The notes under the pieces: model-generated
Databases searched by the model: none
Seen by the model: the letters and a program-made list of their open reading frames with translations, nothing else
What the model was told of the DNA's origin: nothing
NCBI GenBank assembly: GCA_037833965.1
Contig: AP031355.1
Span: 4,923,501-4,987,500, forward strand
From: Marchantia polymorpha subsp. ruderalis
Lineage: Eukaryota; Streptophyta; Marchantiopsida; Marchantiales; Marchantiaceae
Length of the DNA: 64,000 bases
Direction of reading: 5' to 3'
Shown here: positions 48,530 to 60,277 of the stretch, one piece after another
How positions within the stretch are numbered: position 1 is the first letter of the stretch
Layout: each line of letters begins with the position of its first letter
Position numbers and translations under genes: made by a program

Positions 48530-51363
48530 ATGTCGACTGGAGCTAGCGGGAGCAACCTAAGTGCGAGAGCTGTCCGCAGGTTCCGACGAGATTCAGAGAA
48601 GGCCGTGGAAGAGACACGGCGTCAAAACAAGAAAACACCAAAAAGAGTACCTAAGCCTAGTTCGGCCGACATCCTTGAGGAACCTACCCCCAGCGACTCG
48701 GAACCAAACTTGGTGCTTACAGTTCTACTAGATATTCCATGCACGGACCCTCCTCGTGATTTAGAACCGACCGCCCGAGAACCGTCGACAGACACACCGA
48801 TGGCGGACAGACAAGCCAATGTGCGGCTACCTCAGCCGATTACTAAACATTCCTACCCAAAGTATAAAGGGAGTGGGGATGACGACGATGCAGATTCATA
48901 CATCAAGTTGTTCGAATCGGTGTCCATTGCTAATCGCGAGATCGCAGACGAAGACCGACTAAGGATCTTTCCAAGTCTTCTGCGGAAGAAAGCGAGAAGT
49001 TGGTACAATCACGAGAGCATCGATCCGACTGGGTTGACAACATGGGCCCAGCTGAAGGAGAATTTCCTTCGACGCTTCCGCGAGCTCGGCTACGACAGTC
49101 GGGTATTGACAAAGTTGCGTAATCTGCAGCGAGAAAAGAAGGAGAGTCTGCGTGACTACACTGAGAGATTTCTGGACCTCCTTGACAGAATACCGAAAAC
49201 AGGACCAGGGTCCCCTTTCTCGGTACAGCAAGCTGTGGATTGGTACGTGACCGGCTTAACTCGGGAGATGGAGACTTTTTGCCGACGCAGCAAGTGCGAT
49301 ACTATTGAGGATGTGATTGCATCGGCAGAAGCCTTCGAAACTTCCACTCTCAACCGAAGAGGGAGAGAGAGACGGGAGTCAAAGGAGCGAAAACCGAAGG
49401 GAGGGCGAAGACGACGCAGAGGTGCAACTCCGTCATCGGAAGAGTCGTCCTCGGACGAGAACCGTTCCTCATCCGAAGAAGAGGAAACCTCATCGTCGGA
49501 GGAAGAGAAGAAGAGGAAGAAGCATGGGGCAGCGAATAAGAAGGGCACCCGACGAGTGACTACGGACAGAGCGCCGGGAGACATAGCCTCGAAGATGGAG
49601 ACCCTTGTGAAGGACTTCGCCGACCTCAAAGTTCAAGTGGTAGGCGGCCATGATCGCCGAAAATCACCCGGGAGAGTGCGAGCGAACTTGTGGTGCACTA
49701 CGTGCGGAGCGGTGGGACATGCAAACACCGAGTGCCTTCCACCCGTCCGTCATATCCAGTCAACGCAGTAGAGTGGGCACAACCGTACTATGGAGAACAC
49801 CCCCAGTACTATGGAGAGGCTAGCGAAGAGACAGCCTACGCCGTCCAGTCGGTTCCCACCCCTACTGTAGTTTCAGCAATGCAGGTTCCACGATATCATC
49901 CGGTGGATCGGGCCACTACGGTACCCGTGAGGCGGAGAGCACCTCCAGGGACGTTTGACCCACCGCCACCGCGAGCTTGTTATAATTGTGGGGAAGTTGG
50001 ACACTTCTCACCGCAGTGCCCCCATCCAAAAAGGCGAAACTATTATGTCCCGACATGTAGTAACTGCAAGAAGACCGGGCATACTGCGCCAGAGTGTGAT
50101 CAGCCACCAGTTCCTTGGCCATCGGTACAATTTGTGACCACTCCTGCCAAGGAGGATGTCCAAGTTAACCAGGTCGAAGTAGGTTCGGACGGAGATGACG
50201 AAGACGTAGAATGGCCGGCGGAAGAGGTTATGTGCGCACGAGTCGAAACTCGTAGTTCCAAGAAATCGAAGGAGCAAGAGCGCGACACTCGCAAGCGCGA
50301 ACGGAGAACCGACGACCGGACGGGAAAAGGGAAGGAGAAGGCATCCAGCAAGTCCGACTTGCGACCTGCATGGAAGTCTTCGGTTACGCGAGAAGCACCA
50401 GCAGTGCGCCCCCAGACAGCGGTCGAGGATGAACCAGTTCGCTTGCTGAAACGGGACTATGCTCCGGATATCCGCAACGAGGTAACCAACTTGTTGAAGG
50501 AAGCGATCCGCACTCAAAAGGACCCACCGCGGCCAGACTTGTCACCCTCCCTTGGGGTGAAGTTGGCAGCCACTTTGGAACCTCGCAGGGCGTCGTCCCC
50601 GACCCCTGCGACCCAACGCGTCCACTATGACTTGGTCGAAGATCTTAGGAGTCGGAAAGTGAACATCACGTTCAACCAGCTCCTTGAGGACAACAAAACG
50701 TATCGAAGAATGTTGATGCTTTCGCTACGACGTCCGCGGAAGCCGCGCGCATCCACATTCTCTCAAGTGTATCAAGTGGCCAGCGAAGACCAAGGGCCAC
50801 CAGAGATCGATGTGGAAATAGCAGGGTGTTGTGTACGCAGGGTACCAGTCGACTCTGGATCAGGAGTCAACATAATGACGGAGGACACCGCAAGAGCCTT
50901 GGGGTTCAGTCAATACGAACCCTCGAGGCGTGTGTTGAGATTAGCGGATCAGACGAGGAGAATGCCTGCAGGTATGCTGCGCAATGTCAAAACCATCATC
51001 GGTGGTGCGGACTTTCAGTTGACGTATATCATCCTTCAACCGATGATGAAGCAGGGCTATGACGTTCTGCTCGGGCGACCATGGTTATATGGCGCACAAG
51101 TCCGATGTGACTGGCGTAGGCATCGCCTTAAGTTTCCCCATCCTTCGGAGCCGACCAAGACCATTACGGTGCCCTGGAATAAGGTCCGACACGAAGGAGA
51201 GACCCCATCGACAAGTGCAGGTTACACATCGGGCGGGGACAGTGTTTCGACCGCGCGATCGGATTCCAGTGGCACTGAATCCGATTATTTCGTGGGATTC
51301 GTTGCCTGCTGTTCGGTGGAAGAAGAAGAAGAGCCGGAAGCTATTCAGCCGGAAGACGAATAG
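48530..51363 (+). pseudogene. E3 gag-protease region, broken
   Basis: Homologous to the array gag-protease: MSTGASGSNLSAR start, DDDDADSYIKLFESVSIANRE and RARSWYNHES capsid motifs, a Ser/Glu-rich stretch, CCHC knuckles (CTTCGAVGHANTEC, CYNCGEVGHFSPQC, CSNCKKTGHTAPEC) and protease motifs (VPVDSGSGVNIMTED, YDVLLGRPWLY). It ends at an amber codon in the exact TMV-type context (51361-51369). About one break. Confidence 0.85.
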
Positions 51364-51369
51364 CAATTA
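51361..51369 (+). promoter_or_regulatory. Amber read-through context of E3
   Basis: TAG CAA TTA, the same hexamer after UAG as in tobacco mosaic virus. Compare TAG CAA CTA in the array units. Kept although E3 is otherwise decayed. Confidence 0.75.
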
Positions 51370-51372
51370 ACG

Positions 51373-53029
51373 GTGGGACTGGGAAGGAGTGAGACGAGTC
51401 ACACCGAGGGCATTGTCGACCCTAGTGACTGTCACGAAGTACAACTCAGTCCCGACAAGTGCTTGAAGGTATCAAGCATAGTGAGAGGAGACGAGCTACG
51501 GGAGGTACATGCATTCCTTAGCCATTATGTCGACGTCTTCGCCTGGAAGATCAAAGACATGAAGGGGATACCTGCACGGTATGGGGAACACCGTATCGAT
51601 TTACTGGACGACGCAGTACCCATACGTCAGCGCCAGTAACGCCTCAACCCAAAATACTCCTTGCTAGTTAAGGAGGAGATAGATAAGTACATGAGCGCTG
51701 GTATTATTTACCCAGTGCTCAGCAGTGAATGGGTATCGCCGATTGTTATCGTACCCAAGAAGTTGACGGGTAAGATACGAGTGTGTCAGGATTTCCGGAA
51801 GTTGAATGCAGCAACACGCAAGGATCATCACCCGTTGCCGTTCACGGATGCCATTTTAGACCATGTCGCAGGACATGAATGCTATAGCTTCCTGGACGGG
51901 TTCTCAGGTTACAATCAGGTGTCTATCCGGGAACAGGACAAGGATAAAACTACGTTCACAACCGACTGGGGAACTTACGCATATCATAAGATGCCCTTCG
52001 GTCTGTGCAACGCGCCTGCCACCTTTCAAAGGATGATGACCAATATCTTCCAGGAGCAACTGAGGAAGTTCCTGGAAATATTCATAGATGACTTCTGTGT
52101 CTTTGGGAAGCGGTCTGAACACCTAAGTCACTTGAAGCAGACCTTCGATAAATGTAGAGAGAGCAGTTTATCGCTGCATCCCGAGAAGTGCTTTTTCTTT
52201 ATGACTAGTGGGATCTTGTTGGGCCATCGGGTCTCGGCAGACGACATTGCGGTGGACATCGAGAAGGTCAAGGTTATACTCGAGCTTGAGCCACCCACGA
52301 ATCTAAGAGAGCTGCGAGCATTCCTGGGTCATGTGGGCTACTACCGAAGATTCATACACCTGTATGCAACACTGGCGGCTGACCTGACCAAGTTGTTGAA
52401 GAAGGACGAGCCTTATGCCTGGGGTGCGAACCAGCAGTCAGCATTTGAGGCTCTTAAAGCGAAACTCACGACTGCTCCAGTGCTAAGGAGTCCAGACTGG
52501 AATCGACCATTCCATGTTTACGTTGACACATCTGCATTTGCCATCGGTGTAGTACTGAGTCAAAAGGATGACAACAAAAAGGACTACCCGATCTATTTCG
52601 CGAGCCGTCAGCTGTCTCTAGCAGAGAGGAAGTACACCACGACGGAGAGAGAAGCGTTGGGGATGGTGTACTCCTGTAAAAAGTTCCGACACTACCTAAT
52701 CTGCTACGAGTTTGTGTTCCATGTGGATCACTACGCATTGCAACACCTAGTCAAGAAAGCCGACCTATCCGGTCGGATCGCCAGGTGGGTGCTGTTGCTA
52801 CAAGAGTTCACCTACACAGTCCAGACCAGGAAAGGGGTGCACCACGAAAATGCGGATTACTTGTCCAGATTATGGACCCAGCCGACAGAGGAGGAATTGG
52901 TGGACGATTTTCCAGATGAAGAGTTGTTTAAGTTGTCTGCGGGGCATGAGTCCCACTATGCCGACCTGTATCGATATCTGCTAACACTTCAGTGTCCCGT
53001 AGGCATGGACTTGGAACAGCGAACTGTCT
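51373..53029 (+). pseudogene. E3 pol, RT and RNase H part
   Basis: RT with VCQDFRKLNAATRKDHHPLPF, FLDGFSGYNQV and FIDDFCVFG, then RNase H with FHVYVDTSAFAIGVVLSQ and the linker toward integrase. Closely similar to the array pol. About one small break besides the solo LTR insertion that ends it at 53029. Confidence 0.85.
53025..53029 (+). repeat. Target-site duplication, left copy
   Basis: TGTCT directly before the solo LTR; the same five bases follow it at 58439-58443. Confidence 0.9.
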
Positions 53030-54276
53030 TGTGGTACCCCACTTTTGGCAATTTTGAGGAAATTAAAACATTTTTGGAAAACTGTACCCTGGCAGCATTG
53101 TAAATAGCCTTCGGTACATCAAAACAGAGTGAATCCGGAAGATCGCGGGGATTCTCGAGGGATCTTGTAGAATCTGGGATTTGGGGTGCAGCAGTAAGGA
53201 CAGGCACCACCCTCCCTGCGAGCTCTGCAGTTAGGACCCCTACGACGCAAGGCGCAAAACCCGCCTTCGGAGGTTGCATCCGCGGCTGTAGGGAAACCCT
53301 CCCTAATTACGTCAACCCTCGGGCGCCTTGACCAAGTTAGGGTCCCGTTGGAAAGAGCTCGACGCACTGATTCCAACGAGTCCAAGAACGCTTGGAACGG
53401 ATGAGGACTTAGGGAGTTATCACTATTGGAAGAAACGGAGGCGGTCGCCTACGGCGGAAAGAGTTCGCCACCGGCGCGAATTCGGCCTACGCGGAAGGGG
53501 GAATCAAGTTTTGTCCTATGCGCGGACGAAGGCGTTCGCCTGTGCACAGGCGAAGTAGGGTTAGGGGAGGCGCGAAGTCCGCCTACGCACAGGCGCTCGC
53601 CTGTGCACAGGCACTTCGGCGTCGGCGGAAAATCCGCCTTGGGCCCTAGAAATGCGCCTTGTGAGGTAGAAAGTGTACGGCGCCTTCCGCGCCAGCGCAG
53701 CGCCGCGTACGGCGGAAGAGCCGCCAGAGTAATCAAATCGGTACGGACCATGCGGACGGGACGGGTGGATGCGCTCTTGGACGGACGGAGTTGCGGCGGC
53801 GGAAGCGCCGACGAAGAAACAAAGGACGGACAGACTGGACGGAGACGGCTGACCACGGTCAACGCCTTCCGCGCCAGCGCAGCGCCGCGCACGAACTTCG
53901 CCTGCGCACAGGCGAACGCCTGTGCACAGGAGGATGTTCAAGTTCCGCGCCGGCGGAGAATCCGCCGAGGAGTCTGCCTGCGCACAGGCAGGAGTTGAAC
54001 TTTTGTCCGACATGCGGGCACACGCGTCAAGGCAGAGGGGGATTGGCGGAGGGGTGGTACGAACAAGTGTACCGCGCAAGGCGGAAAACTCGCCTTCGGC
54101 GCTACGCCCCCATGTCCGCGGGGTAATACGCTCGCGGAGTTCAAATCCGCCAATTCGAGCGTGAGAGTTTAATCGACGACGGCGGAGCGTGAAGCCGCGC
54201 GTGAGAGCGAAGACCGTTCCAGCGTACAGCCGGCGCGGCCATCAAGTGAGACGTTCTTCACGAGCAAGAGCCGACC

Positions 54277-57200
54277 ATGACCTTCGACCGGGCGGCGGAG
54301 AACGTCCCATTCTTGAATTCGCGATTCCAATCTCTTGTGCGCGCTGCGCGCATCCATCTGCTGGCTGCTGAACATTCTCGACGTCGCCGCGCAGGAGATT
54401 TCTTGTTGATTGAGGGAGAAGTGAATGCGCGTGACTTGGAATTGAGGGCGATTAGAGTTTGCCGAGAGAGAAAGGCGCTTGGGCGGTGCGGAAGTAGAAT
54501 GAGCGGGCGAGCGAACCCCAGGAACGCAATGACGAGACCGAGCAGATTGCGGATGGTGCCACTTCGCCTACCACAGAACGGGCTGCGCGCTTTCGAGGAG
54601 CGCTTAATAGCAAGAAAGCTCGATTTCTTGCTATGGGGATGGAACTACATCTGTGCGAATATGGTGCGCGAGTGGCTAGAGCCACAGGGACCACCCTCGC
54701 GCGGATTGCGTCCGCATGTTGATCGGTGGACAGTCCAAGATTGGGCGCAGGCGTTGGGAAGATGTGCTGGCATGCCAGGGCATCTCCTTTTCGACAGTGA
54801 GAGCATCAAGGTGACCAAGCAGGAAGAGGCGCAATTTGTGGAGCTGTTCAAGACCGGGAGGTCTACCAAGAATGGGTACAGGACCCGTGATTACAAGGAT
54901 CGATTTCGCCGGACTTTGTCCGCAGCGCTGATGCAATTACTGCAGCCGCACCGCGCCTGCTACATCACATTGTGGCAGGTCTCTTTTGTGGAGTGCGTCA
55001 TCGAGGGAACTCCAATTCACTGGGCGAGCATCCTGCACAGGGTGATGCGACAGCACGCGTTTGAGGAGAAGGGGGGAACTCTAAACCATCTTTCTCCTTT
55101 CCTCATCAATTTTTATCGACAGCGGAATTGTTTGACAGCGGCGGAGCTTGAACATTTTCCGCCATTGTCCATCGACCATCCCGGGAAGTATGTGCGGGAG
55201 AATGAGGTCGACACTGATGCAGAGGAGTCACCGTCTTCTACCCCATCAAGGCGGAGGGACGAAGGGAGACACACTCCTGCAGCACGAGTGCCGCGGAAGC
55301 GGCGATGGAGGGAAGAGTCTGAAGAGGAGCAGCATCAAGAACCCTCTGCTCCCATTCGACCGCGGCCGCTGTGCGAGTCATACAGCCGGCCGAAGCAGAA
55401 GGCACGCAGACTGGTGTTACCAGCCGACAGTGCGGACACGGCGACGATTGCGACGGAGAAAGGAAGTGCGTCGCCAGAGAAGCATGAGGAAGCGCGGACG
55501 ACCGCAGGAGCAACGGGCCACGCTGCAACCTCGACGGGAGAGAGGCCGCCTACGGGCCAAGGGCCTCCGGAGTTACCACGTGCGATGCGGACAGATGTTC
55601 CGTTTGCGCACAGACGAGCCTCCGCGGACGGACGAGCCTCCGCGGACAGGCGATCACAAGTGGACGTGGATCTACGCTTACGCGTGGGAAGGAGCAGTCC
55701 GCCTGTGCACAGGCGCTCACCTGTGCACAGGTCGCCTGTGCACAGGTCGCCTGTGCACAGGACACCTCCACACGTGCCGCCTGTGCACAGGCAAGAATCA
55801 CCCCCGTTCCAGCGTAGGAAGGGGAAGGAGCCGGCGGAAGAACCGCCTACGAGACACCGGCCCTCGGGGCCAGACCCTCCGGCGCACCACGCGCCGCAAT
55901 TTGCGCCTTCGGCGCCAGGGCCTTCGAGCCGAGGAGATACAAGCAGGGAACGTGCGGAGGTCGCACCATCGGCGGGAAGTCCGCCGATGATGCGCCTTCG
56001 GCGGTAGGGCCTATAGGCCAAGGGACATCGGGCGAGCGGCCCCCGGCCATGTCGCCTTCGGCGATGGATGTCCGCGGCGCTACGCCTGCGGCGGACAAGG
56101 CGCCGGCAATCGCGCCTGCGCACGGGCCGGGCACAGCCCCCACGGACCGATCAAGGGAGCAGCAACAGACGGAGGAGCGGAGTGACTGTCCGCGGGATGA
56201 AATTTCGATGCGCGATGCGCAATCAAACCCCGCGCAGCCACCTTCCGCTCGATCGCCTTCGGCGGCGGGCGACGGCGGCAGAGAGGACGCGGTAGACAAC
56301 CAACAAGCGAGCGACGGGGATGCCGCACGGGTACATTCGCCTTCCGCCTTAGACATTTTGGCGACGAGCAGCGAGGCTGCAGCCGTGCCTTCGCAGGCAG
56401 CACACGTCGATGACGTGCAGCCCCACTCGGGGCAGTCGCCGACGCAATCAATGGCGACTGAAATTCTCCACTCGGATGATGACGACGGAGGCTCCACGGA
56501 AGAAATGTCAGGAGCAGAAGACACCGAGGAGGAGGAGGAGGAAATTGTTGGAGCGCCGGCGGCGGCGCTCTCTGAGCAGGTGATTCCGTTGCTGAGGTAC
56601 TTGGATCGCAAGGTCGATAAATACGCCGACCCACTCCAGCCGGGATCTTACATCGAGTTAGTGCGCAGGCGGACTCGCACTAAAGTCCACACCAGCAAGC
56701 TGTTAGCTAGAGTGGACCAAGAGTTGAGGGAATTGAAGGAGAAGCATGCATGCTTGTGGGGTCAGTACAAACTTAATCAGAAATTCTACAAGCACTCCGA
56801 GAAGATGAAGGAGGAGAAACTGGACGAGCTCACCAAGGAGCAGGTGAAGGTCAAGGAAGCACTCATTTCTGAGCAGGCCCAGAATCGGATTTTGTCAGAG
56901 GAGCTCGTGCGACAGACGCGGTTGTTGGAACAATGTCAGCTCGCACGGCAGGCGGATGAAGAGTTAATCCGCAGGTTACAGTCAGAGTGTGGCGAATTGA
57001 GAGCGCAACGTGCTGAAGCCGAATCGCAATTAGTGATAATTGAAGAGGATCGCAGGAAGGAGGCGGATCGCACGAAGGTGGAGACGGCGAGGCGTGTCGC
57101 CCACTGTCTCAAGGGCTACGCCCACTGGGAAGTGAAGGCGCAGGAGAAACTCACACTGCGTGAGTTTGAATTGCGCGCAGCCGGGTTGTTGTCAGGCGAC

Positions 57201-57431
57201 AGTAGGAGTCGGCGGAAGGTAGCAAAGAAGCTCGATGCCTTTCTGTCGAAGGCACAGGATACCATGTCCGCCCTCGAAGTGGAGGTGTCCGCGGCGTTGC
57301 AGCGTTTGGGACTGCGCAGTCGAGCGGAAGATTGGCAGGGTAGGGAGTTAGTGCGCGGCAGTCGGCCGCGCAGGAGACGTAGTACAGGTTCCGCGGAGTG
57401 TAGTGTAGCGTGGTTCCGTGCAGGCGTGTAG
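54277..57431 (+). pseudogene. U3 ORF of subfamily 2, broken copy in solo LTR
   Basis: Aligns end to end with the open 1040-codon copy (39632-42754). About one break, in the disordered part. The N-terminal domain, VHRSP repeat (four VHR units in close order, 55698-55795), acidic patch, coiled coil and basic tail are all recognisable. Confidence 0.82.
55698..55795 (+). repeat. VHR-coding palindromic minisatellite, expanded copy
   Basis: Repeats of CGCCTGTGCACAGG-type palindromes coding VHRRSPVHRSPVHRSPVHRTP. More units than in the E2 copy (two in close order), so the array changes length among LTRs. Confidence 0.78.
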
Positions 57432-57467
57432 CGTAGTGCAGTGTAGTGCTAGGTAGGACTTAGAAGG

Positions 57468-57496
57468 TATAAAATAGTTCCAGGCGTTTTGCCTGG
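57468..57496 (+). promoter_or_regulatory. TATA box and core-promoter hairpin of solo LTR
   Basis: TATAAAA (57468-57474), then CCAGGC-GTTTT-GCCTGG (57480-57496). Same layout as in the other subfamily-2 LTRs. Confidence 0.78.
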
Positions 57497-58438
57497 GGTT
57501 CTTTCCCATCAGAAGTGCAGATCAGGAACCCATTTCCTTTGCGTGTTTGTGTCCTTGAGTTCTGTCACCACGCACGAGGAGTTACAACTTAGCGTTCCGC
57601 ATTTTGTAGCTGAAGGCCTTCGGCCGAATGTTCAGAGCTAGTACATTGGTTAGAGACTTGAGTAGTTCGGAACTGCACCTGCGGGTGACTGCCGATGCTC
57701 AGAGCCAGTGACTAGTTAGATACTTGAACAGTTTCGCCCCTACACCTTCGAGTGTTTCTTTCGGATTGTACTCCTTTGGGATTTTTCCCCTGAATGCCAA
57801 AGTGAAGTTTTGTTACTTCGTGTAAGCCTTGGTTGTAAATTCAGGTTATGCTGCAGCAGGTGCCTTGAGGGTAACCCCTGTAGTATTTCTGGGAATGACA
57901 AGTGCCTGAGAATTCAAACTCTTCAATAGACTGTTGTGGTGTTACTGGAATGTTTCTCAGTGAGTCCTTCAGTGCGGACCTGTGTTCTCTGCGCGTTTTG
58001 TGAGTTGAGAGTGTTGTTCACCGCGTATGAGTGACTTCGATCCGAGGTAGGCAGTCCAAACCGGGTTTCCTACACTAGCAGCAAGCTAGTGGAAGTGTTG
58101 TAAAAGCCGGAGTTGGAAGTCACTGCCCGCAGCTTTGCCGAGTGTGCTTGAGAGAGACTTCCCCCTGAAATCTTGAAGTAGAGGTCCTAACGGATCTCTG
58201 GGTTGTGTTTCTGTAGTTTCAGGTGTGTGTGTGTGTGTGTTACGCTGCACTGTGCGACCTCCGAGTGCGCTCCGAGTGGACACTTGCAGTATTTCTGGGA
58301 GTGACAGTCGCCTGAGAATTCAAACTCCTCAATAGTCTGTTAAAACGTGACACTTTGTACCCTGTGTGTTCCTCTGTCCCTGTGGGTTCGACCTTTCTAC
58401 CACTATATTGCAGTTTTAGCCTTTAGTGGGTTATTACA

Positions 58439-58443
58439 TGTCT
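58439..58443 (+). repeat. Target-site duplication, right copy
   Basis: TGTCT, matching 53025-53029. Confidence 0.9.
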
Positions 58444-59258
58444 TTATTCATAAGGCAGGCCCGTACCAACTCCAGCAGGGTGTTTTGTTCAAAAAGATGG
58501 CAGATGAGCGCTTATGCAGATGCCTGGAGGAATCAGAGGTACCAAGAGTAGTGAGTGCGATGCATACAGAGGAGGTGGGTGGACACTATGCCACCCGGAA
58601 CACGGTCACAAAGATTCTAAATGCGGGGTATTGGTGGCCGACCATGTTTAAGGATGTTCTCGATTACATCCGCAAATGCGATAGTTGCCAGAGGACGGGG
58701 AGACCAACGCCTACAACACGCTGGCCCCTGACTCCCATCATGCCTCTAGCACCTTTCGAAAAGTGGGGCATTGACTTTGTAGGGCCGATACAACCAGTGA
58801 CTAGAAGCACACGAAGGCGCTACATTCTGGTAGCAACAGACTACGCCACCAAAATGGTGGAGGCCAGGGCCACCAGAAGGGATGATGCTGCCACAGTGGC
58901 AGCCTTCTTGTTCGAGTCGATTATCACGCGCTACGGATGTCCCTTAGAGCTAGTCAGCGACCGGGGCACGCATTTTCTAAATCAGATCATCGAAGATCTG
59001 ACACGGTATTTCCACATCAAGCACCGGAAGACTACTCCATACAATCCCAAGGCAAATGGATTGACGGAGAAGTCCAATGGTCTGCTGTGTAAAACACTAC
59101 TCAAGGTCACGGTGAATCACGCTCACGACTGGGATACGAAGTTAGCAGCCGCTCTATGGGCGTACCGGACAGCTGAGAAGATTACGACTAAACAGACACC
59201 ATACTTTCTGGTGTATGGGCAACACCCGATCCTCCCGATCGAGTTTGAAGTACCCACC
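58439..59258 (+). pseudogene. E3 pol, integrase part
   Basis: Continues E3 pol after the solo LTR: AGPYQLQQGVLFKKMADERLCRC, the HHCC finger (MHTEEVGGHYATRNT...CDSCQRTG), and core motifs WGIDFVGP, VSDRGTHF and NPKANGLTEKSNG. It stops at the antisense LTR inserted at 59259, near ILPIEFEVPT, so the integrase C-terminus and 3' LTR of E3 should lie right of the window. Confidence 0.88.
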
Positions 59259-59452
59259 TGTAATAACCCACTAAAGGCTAAAACTGCAATATAGTGGTAG
59301 AAAGGTCGAACCCACAGGGACAGAGGAACACACAGGGTACAAAGTGTCACGTTTAACAGACTATTGAGGAGTTTGAATTCTCAGGCGACTGTCACTCCCA
59401 GAAATACTGCAAGTGTCCACTCGGAGCGCACTCGGAGGTCGCACAGTGCAGC

Positions 59453-59487
<35 letters not shown>

Positions 59488-59618
59488 GAAACTACAGAAA
59501 CACAACCCAGAGATCCGTTAGGACCTCTACTCAAGATTTCAGGGGGGAAAAGTCTCTCGAGAGTACACTCAGCGAAGCTGCGGGTAGTGACTCCCAACTC
59601 CGGCTTTTACAACACTTC

Positions 59619-59637
59619 CGCTAGCTTGCTGCTAGCG
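59619..59637 (-). other. R-U5 hairpin, covariant form
   Basis: CGCTAGC-AGCAA-GCTAGCG on the minus strand. Compared with 11218-11236 and 38973-38991, the second base pair of the stem is G-C instead of A-T, with both sides changed. Confidence 0.65.
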
Positions 59638-60212
59638 TAGGAAACCCGGTTTGGACTGCCTACTTCGGATCGAAGTCACTCATACGCGGTGAACAACACT
59701 CTCAACTCACAAAACGCGCAGAGAACACAGGTCCGCACTGAAGGACTCACTGTGAAACATTCCAGTAACACAACAACAGTCTATTGAAGAGTTTGAATTC
59801 TCAGGCACTTGTCATTCCCAGAAATACTACAGGGGTTACCCTCAAAGCACCTGCTGCAGCGTAACCTGAATTTACAACCAAGGCTTACACGAAGTAGCAA
59901 AACTTCACTTTGGCATTCAGGGGAAAAATCCCAAGGAGTACAATCAGAAAGAAACACTCGAAGGTGTAGGGGCGAAACTATTCAAGTATCTAACTAGTCA
60001 CTGGCTCTGAGCATCGGCAGTCACCCGCAGGTGCAGATCCGAACTACTCAAGTCTCTAACCAATGTACTAGCTCTGAACATTCGGCCGCAGGCCTTCAGC
60101 TACAAAATGCGGAACGCTAAGTTGTAACTCCTCGTGCGTGGTGACAGAACTCAAGGACACAAACACGCAAAGGAAATGGGTTCCTGATCTGCACTTCTGA
60201 TGGGAAAGAACC

Positions 60213-60241
60213 CCAGGCAAAACGCCTGGAACTATTTTATA
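60213..60241 (-). promoter_or_regulatory. TATA box and core-promoter hairpin, right LTR
   Basis: TATAAAA (60235-60241) followed on the minus strand by CCAGGC-GTTTT-GCCTGG (60229-60213), after the end of the U3 ORF. Confidence 0.75.
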
Positions 60242-60277
60242 CCTTCTAAGTCCTACCTAGCACTACACTGCACTACG

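Larger units (their letters stand above)
53030..58438 (+). repeat. Complete solo LTR of subfamily 2 (5409 bp)
   Basis: Begins TGTGGTACCCCAC, ends GGGTTATTACA, and is flanked by the perfect duplication TGTCT. The interrupted pol of E3 continues directly after it, so both LTR boundaries are certain. This is the reference that proves the large ORF is inside the LTR. Contents: gene-free U3 with palindromes (53030-54276), U3 ORF copy (54277-57431), TATA box (57468-57474), hairpin (57480-57496), and about 0.95 kb of R-U5 with a GT microsatellite near 58223-58240. A solo LTR arises by recombination between the two LTRs of a full element. Confidence 0.95.
44476..59258 (+). mobile_element. E3: Ty3/gypsy element of subfamily 2, interrupted
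   Basis: Plus strand: shortened 5' LTR (44476-48443), primer-binding site (48466-48483), gag-protease, RT-RNase H and most of integrase. It is split by a solo LTR (53030-58438) and cut by an antisense LTR at 59259. The coding part carries about two or three small breaks, so it is a dead fossil copy and the oldest layer here. Its left end abuts the inverted LTR of E2. The missing start of its LTR probably lies beyond E2, left of the window. GACGG at 44476 would be the target site. Confidence 0.88.
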
